Shown: in pieces, positions 50,269 through 59,090 of the stretch
Layout of the letters: each line of letters opens with the position of its first letter
How positions within the stretch are numbered: the first letter of the stretch is position 1
Notes under the pieces: generated by a model
What the model was told of the DNA's origin: nothing
Seen by the model: the letters and a program-made list of their open reading frames with translations, nothing else
The model's database searches: none
From: Agromyces allii
GTDB taxonomy: Bacteria; Actinomycetota; Actinomycetes; Actinomycetales; Microbacteriaceae
NCBI RefSeq assembly: GCF_009749385.1
Contig: NZ_WBIN01000016.1
Coordinates: 1-64,000, forward strand
Direction: 5' to 3'
Length of the DNA stretch: 64,000 bases
Position numbers and translations under genes: made by a program

Positions 50269-51434
50269 TGACCGCCGCCGGTCGAGGAGCGAACGCGGCG
50301 ACCCCCGCCGGTCGAGGAGGCGCGCCGGCGCCGTATCGAGACCCGACCCCGCCAGAGGCCCCGGCGGGTCTCGATACGCTCGCTGCGCTCCCTACTCGAC
50401 CGGCGAGAGGCGGGCGCGCGCTCGCCTGGGGCCTGCTGCTCGCGGCGGTGCTCGCGGCATCCGTCATCGTCGCGGTCACCATCGGCCCCGCGCCGATCGC
50501 GCCGTCCGACGTGTTCGCGAGCATCGCCGCGCACCTGGGGTTCGGCGAGCCGACCCTCTCGACGATCCGCGACGGCATCGTCTGGGAGCTGCGGATGCCG
50601 CGCGTGCTCACCGCGGCCGTGGTCGGCGCCGGGCTCGCGCTCTGCGGCGCGGTCATGCAGGCCGTCACCCGCAACACCCTCGCCGACCCCTACCTGCTCG
50701 GACTCTCGTCGGGCGCCTCGGTCGGCGCGGTCGTCGTGATCGTGCTCGGCGTCGGGCTGCTGCTCCCGCTCGCGGCGTTCGCCGGCGCCCTCGCGGCACT
50801 CGTCGCGACGCTCGGACTCGCCATGGCCGCCTCCGCCAGGTCGGGGCGCGGTGCGCGGCTCGACCCCACCACCACGGTGCTCGCCGGCATCGCGGTGTCG
50901 AGCGTGTTCGGGGCGATCACGAGCCTCGTCATCTTCTGGAGCGCGACGGGCGACAGCTACCGCGAGATCCTCAACTGGCTGCTCGGGTCGCTCGCGGGCA
51001 CCGACTGGGGCTCGGTCGCGATCAGCGGCGCCGCGCTCGTCGTCGTCGGGGTGCCGCTCCTCGCGAGCGCCCGCACGCTCGACGCCTTCGCCCTCGGCGA
51101 GGCCGGTGCGGCCGCGCTCGGCGTGCACGTGGCACGTTCCCGAGTGCTGCTGCTCGGCGGCACCGCGCTGCTCACGGGCGCCCTCGTCGCGGTGAGCGGA
51201 TCGATCGGCTTCGTCGGCCTCGTGCTCCCCCACGCGGTGCGACTCGTGACCGGCCCCGGTCATCGCGCGCTGCTGCCGCTCTCGGCCCTCGCCGGCGCGA
51301 TCTTCCTCGTCTGGGCCGACACCGCCGCCCGCACCCTGTTCGACCCGCGCGAACTCCCGGTGGGCATCATCACCGCACTGGTCGGCGGCCCGGTCTTCGC
51401 CTGGCTGCTGCTTCGCACGAGGAGGACGGCATGA
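50268..51434 (+). CDS. FecCD-type ABC permease with a REP element coding its N-terminal tail
   Basis: Inner-membrane permease of 388 aa in the BtuC/FecD family: WELRMPRVLTAAVVGAGLALCGAVMQAVTRNTLADPYLLGLSSGASVGAV (about 105-155), and SGSIGFVGLVLPHAVRLVTGPGHRALLPLSALAGAIFL near 310-345. About ten helices start at residue 49. Residues 1-48 are an unusual Gly/Ala/Pro-rich head, of which about 14-45 are coded by a REP-like palindrome. The ATG overlaps the binding-protein stop (TGATG), which fixes the start. Fits the proposed F420-0 permease (TIGR03869). Confidence 0.85.
   Translation: MTAAGRGANAATPAGRGGAPAPYRDPTPPEAPAGLDTLAALPTRPARGGRALAWGLLLAAVLAASVIVAVTIGPAPIAPSDVFASIAAHLGFGEPTLSTIRDGIVWELRMPRVLTAAVVGAGLALCGAVMQAVTRNTLADPYLLGLSSGASVGAVVVIVLGVGLLLPLAAFAGALAALVATLGLAMAASARSGRGARLDPTTTVLAGIAVSSVFGAITSLVIFWSATGDSYREILNWLLGSLAGTDWGSVAISGAALVVVGVPLLASARTLDAFALGEAGAAALGVHVARSRVLLLGGTALLTGALVAVSGSIGFVGLVLPHAVRLVTGPGHRALLPLSALAGAIFLVWADTAARTLFDPRELPVGIITALVGGPVFAWLLLRTRRTA
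50308..50403. repeat. REP-like palindromic element 2, inside a coding sequence
   Basis: The left arm begins CCGGTCGAGGAGG (50308) and ends GTATCGAGACCC (50344); the right arm begins GGGTCTCGATACGC (50366) and ends CTACTCGACCGG (50403). Outer 9 and inner 12 bases pair perfectly. A further CCGCCGGTCGAGGAGCGAACG half-copy lies just upstream at about 50275-50295. It is read in frame as part of the permease N-terminus. Confidence 0.85.
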
Positions 51435-52276
51435 GCCTCGACCTGTCGCGCGTGCGCTTCGACCGCGCCGGACGCACGATCATCGACGGCGTCGACGCGA
51501 CGCTGCCCCACGGCGCCCTGACCGCCCTCATCGGGCCGAACGGCGCGGGCAAGTCGACGCTGCTGCACCTCATCGCCGCCGTCGAGCGAGCACGAGACGG
51601 CGAACTCCGGCTCGACGGCCGGTCGCTCGACGGCATGCGACGACGCGAACGCGCCAGGATCGTCGCGCTGGCCGAGCAGCAGGCCGAGGTCGACGGGCGG
51701 CTGACCGTCGAGGCATCCGTCGCCCTCGGGCGCACCCCGCACCTCGGCGCGTTCGGCGTCGCCGGCCCCCGCGACCGCGCGATCATCGACGGCGCACTCG
51801 CCGCGGTCGGCGCGGCGGAGTTCGCCCAACGCCACCTCGACTCGCTCTCGGGCGGCGAACGGCAGCGCGTGACCCTCGCCAGGGCGATCGCGCAGGAGCC
51901 GACCCTGCTGCTCGCCGACGAACCGACGAACCACCTCGACCTCGGCTCGCAGTTCGTCGCCCTCGACCTGCTCGCCGGACTCGCCCGCGACGGCCTCACG
52001 GTCGTCGCGGCCCTGCACGACCTCTCGCATGCCGCCGCCTACGCCGACCACGTGGTGGTGCTCGCGTCCGGCCGGGTCGTCGCGGCCGGGCCGCCCGCCG
52101 AGGTGCTGACCTCCGAGCTCGTGCACGACGTCTACGGCGTGCGGGCCGAGGTGCTCACGCACCCGCTCACGGGTCGCCCGCTCATCGCCGTCGCGAGCGC
52201 TGCGACGTCGGCACCGGTGCCGATTCCCCTGTCGGCCGCTGCCGGGGCCGCCCCGACCCCTCACCGCGGCTCTTAG
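51431..52276 (+). CDS. FecE-like ABC ATPase of the F420-0-type cassette
   Basis: ATPase subunit of 281 aa: Walker A GPNGAGKST (about 35-43), signature LSGGERQR, Walker B LLLADEPTNHLD, H-loop ALHDLSHA. Typical partner of FecCD/BtuC permeases. It overlaps the permease stop by four bases (ATGA), so the three cassette genes are coupled. The C-terminus has an extra Ala/Pro tail of about 30 residues. In the proposed F420-0 importer this is the TIGR03873 component. Confidence 0.88.
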   Translation: MSLDLSRVRFDRAGRTIIDGVDATLPHGALTALIGPNGAGKSTLLHLIAAVERARDGELRLDGRSLDGMRRRERARIVALAEQQAEVDGRLTVEASVALGRTPHLGAFGVAGPRDRAIIDGALAAVGAAEFAQRHLDSLSGGERQRVTLARAIAQEPTLLLADEPTNHLDLGSQFVALDLLAGLARDGLTVVAALHDLSHAAAYADHVVVLASGRVVAAGPPAEVLTSELVHDVYGVRAEVLTHPLTGRPLIAVASAATSAPVPIPLSAAAGAAPTPHRGS

Positions 52277-52324
52277 GACGAGGCGAGAGGCGCCGCACCC
52301 TTGTCCTGCGGCCACAGGCTCTGC

Positions 52325-52330
52325 CACGAT
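52325..52330 (+). promoter_or_regulatory. -10-like box CACGAT upstream of a lipoprotein gene
   Basis: CACGAT ends six bases before the GTG at 52337, following the same spacing as the TA-type boxes of other leaderless starts here. The first base departs from TANNNT. Confidence 0.35.
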
Positions 52331-52336
52331 CGGACC

Positions 52337-53110
52337 GTGACCCGACCCGATCGACGCCGCCTCGGCGTCGCCGGATGCCTCGCCCTCGCCGCGGCATCCG
52401 TCAGCCTCCTCACGTCGTGCGCGACGCCCTCGACCGCCGCCGAACCGTCGGCGCCTCCGCCCACTCCGAGCACGCCGGCCGAGGTGGCCGCCTCGATCGT
52501 GACGATCGAGATGCCCGACCTCGCTCCGTACCCCGAACCCGACCCGCCGCTCTCCGAGGCCGAGTCCGAGGCGAGACGCGTCGCAGATGCCGACGCGCAG
52601 TGGCAGGGCGTGCTCGCGACCTACCCGGATGCCGTTCGACCGGCCGACCCGTTCGCGGGCTACCTGACCGAGGAGGAACGCAAGCCGCTGTTGCGCTCGT
52701 GCGTCGAGGCCGCGGGCATCACGATCGACGAGGGGCACTCGCTGGACCCGGACGCCCCGCCTTCGATCGGCTGGTCGACGAACACCGAGGCCGAGATGGT
52801 CGCCGCCTACGCCTGCCAGATGATGCATCCCACGAAGATCACCCAGCCATCGGCGAACGACGCCCAGCTCGGCTGGATCTACGACTACATGGTCGCGTTC
52901 TATGCTCCGTGCTACGAGGCCAACGGCATCGCCGTACCGCCGCCTCCCGGCCGCGACGTCTGGGTCGAGACGTATCCCGGCTACGTCTGGTTCCCGTCGT
53001 ACTTCGACGACCCCCGGTTCCGCGACATGACCTTCGAGCTCGAGACGGCCATCCGAACGGCCTGCCCCGACCCCGACACCTACCTGCAGGCGCATCCCGA
53101 GATCCGCTGA
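52337..53110 (+). CDS. Putative lipoprotein of unknown function, 257 aa
   Basis: I do not recognise a family. The GTG start gives MTRPDRRRLGVAGCLALAAASVSLLTSC, a lipoprotein signal with lipobox LLTSC (Cys28); the longer upstream reading destroys the signal-peptide layout. A Pro/Ala/Ser linker follows, then a soluble domain with four cysteines after the lipobox (in LLRSCVEAAG, AYACQMM, FYAPCYEANG and IRTACPDP), which could form two disulfides outside the cell. Tyr/Trp-rich PGYVWFPSYFDDPRF is near residue 220. It lies 60 bp behind the ABC cassette but has its own -10-like box. Confidence 0.7.
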   Translation: MTRPDRRRLGVAGCLALAAASVSLLTSCATPSTAAEPSAPPPTPSTPAEVAASIVTIEMPDLAPYPEPDPPLSEAESEARRVADADAQWQGVLATYPDAVRPADPFAGYLTEEERKPLLRSCVEAAGITIDEGHSLDPDAPPSIGWSTNTEAEMVAAYACQMMHPTKITQPSANDAQLGWIYDYMVAFYAPCYEANGIAVPPPPGRDVWVETYPGYVWFPSYFDDPRFRDMTFELETAIRTACPDPDTYLQAHPEIR

Positions 53111-53150
53111 CCGACGGATCGGCCGGGCGCCGCGCCGAGGGCCCGTTCGG

Positions 53151-54068
53151 TCAGGCCGAGGGGTCGAACCCCGGCACCGTGCCGTCGGCGGGCGGGTACT
53201 TGGCGACGAGGCTCGCGTCCTTGTCCGCGTACCCCTCTGCCGCGAGCAGTCGGAACTGGTCGAGCGCGAGCTCCGCCGCCGGGATGTGCAATCCGGATGC
53301 CTCGCCCGCCGCGACCGCGAACGAGAGGTCCTTCTCGGCGAGCGCAGCCGAGAACGTGGCGTCGAAGTTGCGGTTCGCAGGACTGGTCTCGACGACGCCG
53401 GGAGCCGGGTACCAGGTGCGGAGCGGCCAGGAGTCGCCCGACGAGGCCGACGCGACCTCGTGGAACCGCGCGGGGTCGAGCCCGAGCGATGCGGCGAGCG
53501 CAGCCCCCTCCGCGACGCCGAGGAGCGAGACGAAGAGCATGAGATTGTTGGCGAGCTTCGACGCGATGCCGAGCGTGGGCCCGCCGAGGTCGAAGACGTG
53601 CGCCGCCATGGGCTCCACGAGCGGGCGGGCCGCCGCCACGGCGTCTGGGTCGCCGCCGAGCATGAACGTCAGCGATCCGCGGATCGCTCCGGCGATGCCG
53701 CCCGAGATCGGGGCGTCGACGAACCGGAACCCGTTCGCCGCCGACTCGGCGTGGCACCACCGCGAGGTGTCGACGTCGACCGTCGAGGTGTCGAGTAGCA
53801 GGGCGCCCGCCGGCGCCGTGGCCCAGACGCCGGCGGTCGCCGCGTAGACCTCGCGCACGTGCTCGTTGCGCGGCAGCGACGTGAACACGGCGTCGACGCC
53901 CGCGACGGTCTCGGCGATGCTCTCGCACACGCGAACGCCGCGCTCGGCCGCGACCAGGCAGGCTGCCTCGTCGAGGTCGAATCCGCGCACCTCGTGCCCG
54001 GCCGTGACCAGGTGCGCCGACATGGGGCCGCCCATGTGCCCGAGTCCGATCCATCCGATGACCGCCAT
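53151..54068 (-). CDS. 3-hydroxyisobutyrate-dehydrogenase-family oxidoreductase
   Basis: NAD(P)-dependent beta-hydroxyacid dehydrogenase of 305 aa. The cofactor motif is IGWIGLGHMGGPMSAHLV (about 4-21), the substrate loop DAPISGGIAGAIRGSLTFMLGG (about 118-139), and the catalytic lysine lies in GIASKLANNLM. This is the family of MmsB, tartronate-semialdehyde reductase and related enzymes. Start ATG follows GGAGGGG. It is convergent with the lipoprotein gene and separated from fgd by a terminator, so it is its own unit. The substrate is not deducible. Confidence 0.88.
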   Translation of the reverse strand: MAVIGWIGLGHMGGPMSAHLVTAGHEVRGFDLDEAACLVAAERGVRVCESIAETVAGVDAVFTSLPRNEHVREVYAATAGVWATAPAGALLLDTSTVDVDTSRWCHAESAANGFRFVDAPISGGIAGAIRGSLTFMLGGDPDAVAAARPLVEPMAAHVFDLGGPTLGIASKLANNLMLFVSLLGVAEGAALAASLGLDPARFHEVASASSGDSWPLRTWYPAPGVVETSPANRNFDATFSAALAEKDLSFAVAAGEASGLHIPAAELALDQFRLLAAEGYADKDASLVAKYPPADGTVPGFDPSA

Positions 54069-54136
54069 GGCCCCTCCTCCGACGTCGCTGTCGCCGCGGT
54101 CGCCCGCATCTTCCACGCTACGCCCAGGATGCGCGA

Positions 54137-54170
54137 CAGGGCGCCCCGGTCGTCGAACCGGGGCGCCCTG
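54137..54170 (-). terminator. 13-bp hairpin terminator of the F420 operon
   Basis: CAGGGCGCCCCGG (54137-54149) and CCGGGGCGCCCTG (54158-54170) form a perfect stem with an 8-base loop, 40 bp behind the fgd stop. Confidence 0.85.
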
Positions 54171-54210
54171 GGCTCTGCTGCCGTGCGCCCGCAGGCGCGG
54201 CGCGGCGGAG

Positions 54211-55245
54211 TTACTTCGCCGCGCGTGCGCGCAGCCGCGGCGCGAGGTCGCGCTCGAACAGCTGCAGGAACCGACGCTGGTCGTTCCCTGGCGCGTGGAA
54301 CACGAGGTGGTTGAAGCCCCAGTCCATGTACTGGCCGATCTGCTCGACGACCTCGTCGGGGTCGGTGCCCACGATCCAGCGCTTGGCGATCGTCTCGATC
54401 GGCAGGGCGTCGGCGGCGCGCTCCATCTCGACGGGGTCGGTGATGTCGTGCTTCTGCTCCTTCGAGAGCGAGAGCGGCGACCAGAAGCGCGTGTTGTCGA
54501 GCGCGGTCTCGAGGTCCTCCTCGTACGAGAGCTTGATCTCGATCATGCGGTCGTACTCGTCGAAGGTGCGCCCGTCGGTTCGGGCCTCGAGCCCCTCCTT
54601 CACGGCGGGCATGAGCTGGTCGGCGTAGAGCTCGGCGCCCTTGCCCGAGGTGCAGATGAAGCCATCGCCCGCGCGGCCGGCGTACTTCGCGACCTGGGGT
54701 CCGCCCGCGGCGATGTAGATCGGAACGCCGCCGTCGGGCCGGTCGTAGATCGACGCGTCGTGGGTCGAGTAGTACTCGCCGTCGAAGCTCACCTGGCCGT
54801 CGTCGAGCCACAGCGAGCGCATGAGGCGCACCGACTCGCGCAGGCGCGCATAGCGCTCGCGGAACTCGGGCCACTCCTGCTCGCCCGCTCCCTGGAAGCC
54901 CGTGGCGATCTCGTTGAGCGCCTCGCCCGAGCCGACGCCGAGGACGACGCGCCCCGGGTAGAGCACACCCATGGTCGCGAACGCCTGGGCGAGCACGGCC
55001 GGGTTGTAGCGGAACGTGGGCGTGAGCACCGAGGTGCCGATCTTGATGGTCGACGTGCGTTCGCCGACGGCGGCGATCCACGCGAGCGAGAACGGCGCGT
55101 GCCCGCCGGTGTGGCGCCACGGCTGGAAGTGGTCGCTCGTGAACACCGACTCCATGCCGTGCGCTTCGGCGGCGACGGCGATCTCGACGAGCTCGCGCGG
55201 GTCGAACTGCTCGGCGCTGGCCTTGTATCCGAGGGTGAGGGTCAT
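54211..55245 (-). CDS. fgd: F420-dependent glucose-6-phosphate dehydrogenase
   Basis: Oxidises glucose-6-phosphate and reduces F420 to F420H2, the main source of reduced F420 in actinobacteria. The 344-aa protein is very close to mycobacterial Fgd1: [35 protein letters not shown], and [14 protein letters not shown]. His39, Trp43 and Glu108 match the Fgd1 active-site residues. [19 protein letters not shown] and the C-terminal [22 protein letters not shown] are also conserved. It is the last gene of the LLM-cofE-cofC-fgd operon, overlapping cofC by four bases, so F420 maturation and reduction are co-expressed. Confidence 0.94.
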   Translation of the reverse strand: MTLTLGYKASAEQFDPRELVEIAVAAEAHGMESVFTSDHFQPWRHTGGHAPFSLAWIAAVGERTSTIKIGTSVLTPTFRYNPAVLAQAFATMGVLYPGRVVLGVGSGEALNEIATGFQGAGEQEWPEFRERYARLRESVRLMRSLWLDDGQVSFDGEYYSTHDASIYDRPDGGVPIYIAAGGPQVAKYAGRAGDGFICTSGKGAELYADQLMPAVKEGLEARTDGRTFDEYDRMIEIKLSYEEDLETALDNTRFWSPLSLSKEQKHDITDPVEMERAADALPIETIAKRWIVGTDPDEVVEQIGQYMDWGFNHLVFHAPGNDQRRFLQLFERDLAPRLRARAAK

Positions 55246-56021
55246 GCTGCTCCCTTTCTGGTGGAGTCGGTCGGGCGTGACGACGCCTGCGCGTCGGGTC
55301 GGTGGGCGTCGGGTCGGTGGGCGTCGGGCACGGCCGGGGTGTCGCGTGCGGCGAGGGCCGCCGTGGTGTGCGGGCCGAGTCCGAGTCGTACGGCGGCGTC
55401 GAGCGCGTCGACCGTGTCGACGTCGCGGCGCATGCGCTCGGCGAGGGCCGCGGGCACCTCGTGCGCGAGGTCGTGGAACCCGAGCGCGCGGTGCAGCAGC
55501 GCCGAGTCGGCGCCGAACGCTGGCTCGAACCGCGTGTGCGCGGCGGCCGTCGCGAGGGTCGTGCCGGTGCCCTCCGCGTCGGGCATGAAGGCGAGCGGAT
55601 GCCGCGACGCGGCGTCGAGCGCGGCATCGAGCGCCTGCGGGGTCAGCGCGGGCAGGTCGCCGAGCAGCACGGCGATGCCCCGGTGGCTGCGGGCCGGGCG
55701 GCCGCCGGCGGAGGCCGGCACGCGCTCATCGGCGGCGATGCGCCTGGCCTCCGCGATGCCGTGGCGGATCGCCGCCGAGAGCGACCGGGGCTCGGGCTCC
55801 GCGACGACCACGACACCGTTGGGCACCTCGTCGACGTGCCCGCTGAGGTCGCCGACGACGATCACCCGTGCGGCGCGGTCGGCGGCGAGCGCGGCATCGA
55901 TGGTGTCGAGCACGAACGCCCTGGCCAGGTCGGCGCGCGCGGTGCGGTCGAGGGAGGGCGCGAGGCGCGTCTTGGCCTCGGCGAGCAGCTTCACGGGCAC
56001 CACGACGTCGTACGTCAGCAT
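55242..56021 (-). CDS. cofC: 2-phospho-L-lactate/phosphoenolpyruvate guanylyltransferase (CofC/FbiD)
   Basis: Activates PEP (actinobacterial FbiD) or 2-phospholactate with GTP for CofD in F420 synthesis. The 259-aa protein has the family start [20 protein letters not shown] and [29 protein letters not shown] and [13 protein letters not shown] regions. The C-terminal tail carries a small tandem repeat ([12 protein letters not shown]). Its start overlaps cofE by seven bases and its stop overlaps fgd by four. The matching transferase cofD lies at 32102, so a de novo route to F420-0 is at least partly encoded. Confidence 0.92.
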   Translation of the reverse strand: MLTYDVVVPVKLLAEAKTRLAPSLDRTARADLARAFVLDTIDAALAADRAARVIVVGDLSGHVDEVPNGVVVVAEPEPRSLSAAIRHGIAEARRIAADERVPASAGGRPARSHRGIAVLLGDLPALTPQALDAALDAASRHPLAFMPDAEGTGTTLATAAAHTRFEPAFGADSALLHRALGFHDLAHEVPAALAERMRRDVDTVDALDAAVRLGLGPHTTAALAARDTPAVPDAHRPDAHRPDAQASSRPTDSTRKGAA

Positions 56022-56989
56022 GTCGTCGCCTCCGCCGCCGGAACGGCCGGCGAGACGCGCGATCGCGCCATGAGCGCCTCGGTGCGTGCGGCCGCGACGC
56101 CCTCGGCGTAGCCGGAGGCGAACCCCTCGGCCTGCCCGACGGCCCGCCCACGGGCGAACCCGGCCTCGTGTCCGTCGCGGCGCCCCAGTTCGACGGCCTC
56201 GTCGGTGCCGAGCCGGAACAGGTCGCGGTCGGACGGCCTCACGATCGAGGCCGCACCGGGCAGGTCGAGCGGTCCGACGGTGCGCGCGAGGCCCGAGACG
56301 ACGGCCACGGGGCATCCGCTCACCTTGCCCTTGACGAGGTCGCCGGCGCCCGCGAGCTCGTCGGCGAGGCAGGCCATGGTCACGGTGAGCGTTCGGCCGG
56401 CGGCGTCGGTGCCGCCGCGGAGGTCGTCGACGACGTGCACGCCGGCTGCGCCGATCGCGACGTCGGTCTGGCCCTCGCGCCACGGTCGGCCGAGCGTGTC
56501 GGAGAGGATCACGCCGACGTGCGCGCCGGTGCGTTCGCGGAGTCCGGCCGCGAGCGCGCGCGCCGAGGCATCGGGGTCGACGGGCAGGAGCAGCACGGTG
56601 CCGTCGGGCGTGTTCGACGCGTCGACGCCGGCCGCGGCGGCGACCATGCCCTGGCGGTTCTCGACGATGCGCGTGACGCCGCCCTCGTGCGCCCGGGTCG
56701 CGACGACGCGCACGGTCTCGTCGGTGATGGCCTGCTCGCGATCGGCCGCGTGCACGATGCGCCCCTCGGCCTTGGACACGATCTTCGAGGTCACGACGAG
56801 GATGTCGCCGTCGTGGAGCCCGCCGGCGGCCGCGGCGGCCCGTGCGATGAGGTCGACGAGGTCGTCGCCGGGGCGGATCTCGCCGAGGCCGGCGAGGGCA
56901 CGGACCGTGATGGCTGCGGCATCCGTCGCCCGATCGGTCGCCGCCCGCTGCGCGCGGGCGTCGGGTTCGGTCGCGAACGCGGTGCTCAT
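56015..56989 (-). CDS. cofE: F420-0:gamma-glutamyl ligase, copy 1 (operon copy)
   Basis: Adds glutamates to F420-0. The 324-aa protein has the CofE core: [18 protein letters not shown] (about 61-78), [52 protein letters not shown] and [17 protein letters not shown]. It lacks the C-terminal nitroreductase domain of mycobacterial FbiB; instead a helical tail ([20 protein letters not shown]) follows. The N-terminal 30 residues are extra compared with the second copy. It overlaps the LLM gene by four bases and cofC by seven. A paralogue lies 2.1 kb away at 59127. Confidence 0.92.
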   Translation of the reverse strand: MSTAFATEPDARAQRAATDRATDAAAITVRALAGLGEIRPGDDLVDLIARAAAAAGGLHDGDILVVTSKIVSKAEGRIVHAADREQAITDETVRVVATRAHEGGVTRIVENRQGMVAAAAGVDASNTPDGTVLLLPVDPDASARALAAGLRERTGAHVGVILSDTLGRPWREGQTDVAIGAAGVHVVDDLRGGTDAAGRTLTVTMACLADELAGAGDLVKGKVSGCPVAVVSGLARTVGPLDLPGAASIVRPSDRDLFRLGTDEAVELGRRDGHEAGFARGRAVGQAEGFASGYAEGVAAARTEALMARSRVSPAVPAAEATTC

Positions 56990-57984
56990 CGCACGAGCCT
57001 CGGCAGCACCTCGCGCCCGAAGACCTCGAGCCACTCGCGCTGGTTGCGTCCGACGTTGTGCAGGTAGATGCGGTCGAACCCGAGGTCGATCAGGCGCTGG
57101 ATGTGCGCTCGGTGCACGTCGGGGTCGCTCGAGACCGTGAGGCGGCCCGTGAAGTCTTCCGGCCGCACCGAGCGCGCGAGCTGCTCGAACTCGAACGGCG
57201 AGCGGATGTCGCCGCGGGCGAAGCGCATGCCCGCGATGGGCCACTCGCGCAGCGCGTTCGCCATCGCCTCCTCGTCGGTCGGAGCCCACGAGAGGTGCAG
57301 CTGCAGCACGCGCGTGAGCTTCGAGCGATCGCGGCCGCCCTCTCGAGCACCCTCGTCGAACTTCGCGAGCAGCACGCGCAGGCGTTCGTCGTCGGCGCCC
57401 GTCGTGATGATGCCGTCGACCTGACGGCCGGCGCGCTTCGCGGTGACCGGCCCCTGGGTCGCGACGAAGATCTCGGGGGCGACGGGCGGCATCGTCCAGA
57501 GGCGGGTGGTCTCGAGCTTGAAGTGCGGGCCGGCGTGGCGCACCTCGCGCCCCGCGATCGACGCGCTGAAGAGCTTCTTGATGACGTCGACGGCCTCGAA
57601 CATGCGGTTGATGCGCTCGTGCGCCTCGGGCCAGTACTCGCCGACGATGTGCTCGTTGAGCGCCTCGCCAGAGCCGATGCCGAGCCAGTGCCGACCCGGG
57701 TACATCGATGCGAGCGTCGCACTGGCCTGCGCGACCATGGCCGGGTGCCAGCGGAACGTCGGCGTGGTCACGCCGGGGCCGAGGTCACCGGAGGTGCGTT
57801 CACCGAGCGCCGCGAGCACGCTCCACACGAACGAGGACTCGCCCTGCTGCGGCAGCCAGGGCTGGAAGTGGTCGGAGGCCATGACCCCCGTGAAGCCGTG
57901 CTGCTCGGCGAACGCGGCGAGCGCCACCGCCTCGGCGGGCGGGAACTGCTCGAGCATGGCGGCGTATCCGATGTGCACTGACAC
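56986..57984 (-). CDS. LLM-class F420-dependent oxidoreductase, G6PDH-like family
   Basis: Luciferase-like enzyme of 332 aa, close in plan to Fgd (TIGR03557-like). SDHFQPW (His39, Trp43) and [10 protein letters not shown] (Glu108) keep the F420-side active residues of Fgd, but the sugar-phosphate loop differs, so another alcohol or carbonyl substrate is expected. It heads the F420 operon and overlaps cofE by four bases, so it is produced together with F420 maturation enzymes and Fgd. Upstream, a TTCTGGATCCA word about 100 bp away suggests GntR control. Confidence 0.88.
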   Translation of the reverse strand: MSVHIGYAAMLEQFPPAEAVALAAFAEQHGFTGVMASDHFQPWLPQQGESSFVWSVLAALGERTSGDLGPGVTTPTFRWHPAMVAQASATLASMYPGRHWLGIGSGEALNEHIVGEYWPEAHERINRMFEAVDVIKKLFSASIAGREVRHAGPHFKLETTRLWTMPPVAPEIFVATQGPVTAKRAGRQVDGIITTGADDERLRVLLAKFDEGAREGGRDRSKLTRVLQLHLSWAPTDEEAMANALREWPIAGMRFARGDIRSPFEFEQLARSVRPEDFTGRLTVSSDPDVHRAHIQRLIDLGFDRIYLHNVGRNQREWLEVFGREVLPRLVR

Positions 57985-58081
57985 CCCTCCATCCTCCCGC
58001 TCCCGCGCGGGGCCGGGGCACGCATTCGAACATTCTGCGGGCCCGTTCAGGTCGTCGGCATCCCGACAGGTTCAGTATTTC

Positions 58082-58099
58082 GGATTCTGGATCCAAAAA
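58082..58099. promoter_or_regulatory. TTCTGGATCCAAAAA word, putative GntR operator of the F420 operon
   Basis: GGATTCTGGATCCA (58082-58095) is identical to the minus-strand sequence at 49060-49047, and TTCTGGATCCAAAAA (58085-58099) is identical to 59092-59106. The site lies in an AT-rich patch about 100 bp upstream of the LLM-cofE-cofC-fgd operon. Confidence 0.7.
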
Positions 58100-58143
58100 G
58101 CAATACGCAGATCGGATGTCGCGGGCGGGCGGTGGGGGTTCTG

Positions 58144-58225
58144 CCGGTCGAGAAGGCGCGCCAGCGTCGTCTCGAGACCCCGATGGCAGCTGGCTGGGTC
58201 TCGAGACGCTCCGCTCCTCGACCGG
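58144..58225. repeat. REP-like palindromic element 3
   Basis: The left arm begins CCGGTCGAGAAGGCGC (58144) and ends TCTCGAGACCC (58180); the right arm begins GGGTCTCGAGACGC (58196) and ends CTCCTCGACCGG (58225). A further CTCGACCGGCAGGG fragment follows at about 58240. It lies between the GntR gene end and the LLM operon promoter. Confidence 0.85.
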
Positions 58226-58269
58226 CGGGATCAGTTCACTCTCGACCGGCAGGGATCGTCGGCGAGCCG

Positions 58270-59052
58270 CTAGCGCGGCGAGCGCCCCCGCGACGCCGGC
58301 GCCGCGGCATCCGCCGCCGTCGACTCGGCCTCGAGCAGTTCGAGCACCGCATCGCGCACGCCCACGAGGTGGTCGCGCAGCACGTCGACGGCCCGGTCGA
58401 CCTCGCCGGAGGCGACGGCCTCGATGAGCTGCTCGTGCGTGTGGCTGTGCTCGGCATCGCCGACGAGGCGCCAGCCGAGCACGTAGCGGCCGACCTTGAG
58501 CCGGAGCTGCTCGATCATCTCCCAGAGCACGGGGCGCTGCTCGGCGTCGTAGAGCTCGGCGTAGAACTCGGTGCGGGCGTCGACGAAGTCCGAGCCCTCC
58601 TGCTGCCGGTCGGCGGCCTTGCCGAGTTCGCGCAGGCGCGCGACGCGGGCGTCGGTGAGGGCGGCCATCGTGAGCCGCAGCGCCTCGACCTCGAGCAGCA
58701 CGCGGATGTCGTAGACCTCCTTCGCCTGCGCCGGCGAGAGCGACTTCACGACCGCGCCGCGGCGGTCGTGGAACTCGACGAGCCCGTCGGCCTCGAGCTG
58801 GATCAGTGCCGAGCGCACGGGCAGCCGCGAGACGCCGATGAGCTCGGCGAGCGTCTCCTGGCGCAGCTTCTGGCCCGGCAGCAGCGCGCCGCTCAGGATC
58901 GCGTCCTTGAGGATGTCGTAGACCATCACGCCGACCGATCGGTATCCGGTCGCGTGCTGGCCCGCGAGCTGCTTGAGGGCGGCGGCTCCGCCGTCGGCCG
59001 AGGATGCCGGTGCGGCCGTGGTGCCCCGGGGGGCTGCGTTCTGCGCGCTCAT
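58270..59052 (-). CDS. GntR-family regulator, FCD subfamily
   Basis: Transcription factor of 260 aa. After a 38-residue Ala/Gly head, the winged HTH spans about 40-105 (VYDILKDAILSGALLPGQKLRQETLAELIGVSRLPVRSALIQLEADGLVEF). The all-helical FCD effector domain follows (about 110-235). In the usual metal site, the first histidine position appears as tyrosine in DARTEFYAELYDA, while HSHTHEQLIEAV and RDHLVGVRDAV retain the later histidines, so ligand binding may differ. It sits between the F420 operon and the second cofE, and a TTCTGGATCCA site lies 40 bp upstream of its own start, suggesting autoregulation. Confidence 0.92.
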   Translation of the reverse strand: MSAQNAAPRGTTAAPASSADGGAAALKQLAGQHATGYRSVGVMVYDILKDAILSGALLPGQKLRQETLAELIGVSRLPVRSALIQLEADGLVEFHDRRGAVVKSLSPAQAKEVYDIRVLLEVEALRLTMAALTDARVARLRELGKAADRQQEGSDFVDARTEFYAELYDAEQRPVLWEMIEQLRLKVGRYVLGWRLVGDAEHSHTHEQLIEAVASGEVDRAVDVLRDHLVGVRDAVLELLEAESTAADAAAPASRGRSPR

Positions 59053-59090
59053 AGATGCTGAACGTAGCGGATAACCGCTCCGATCACGCT

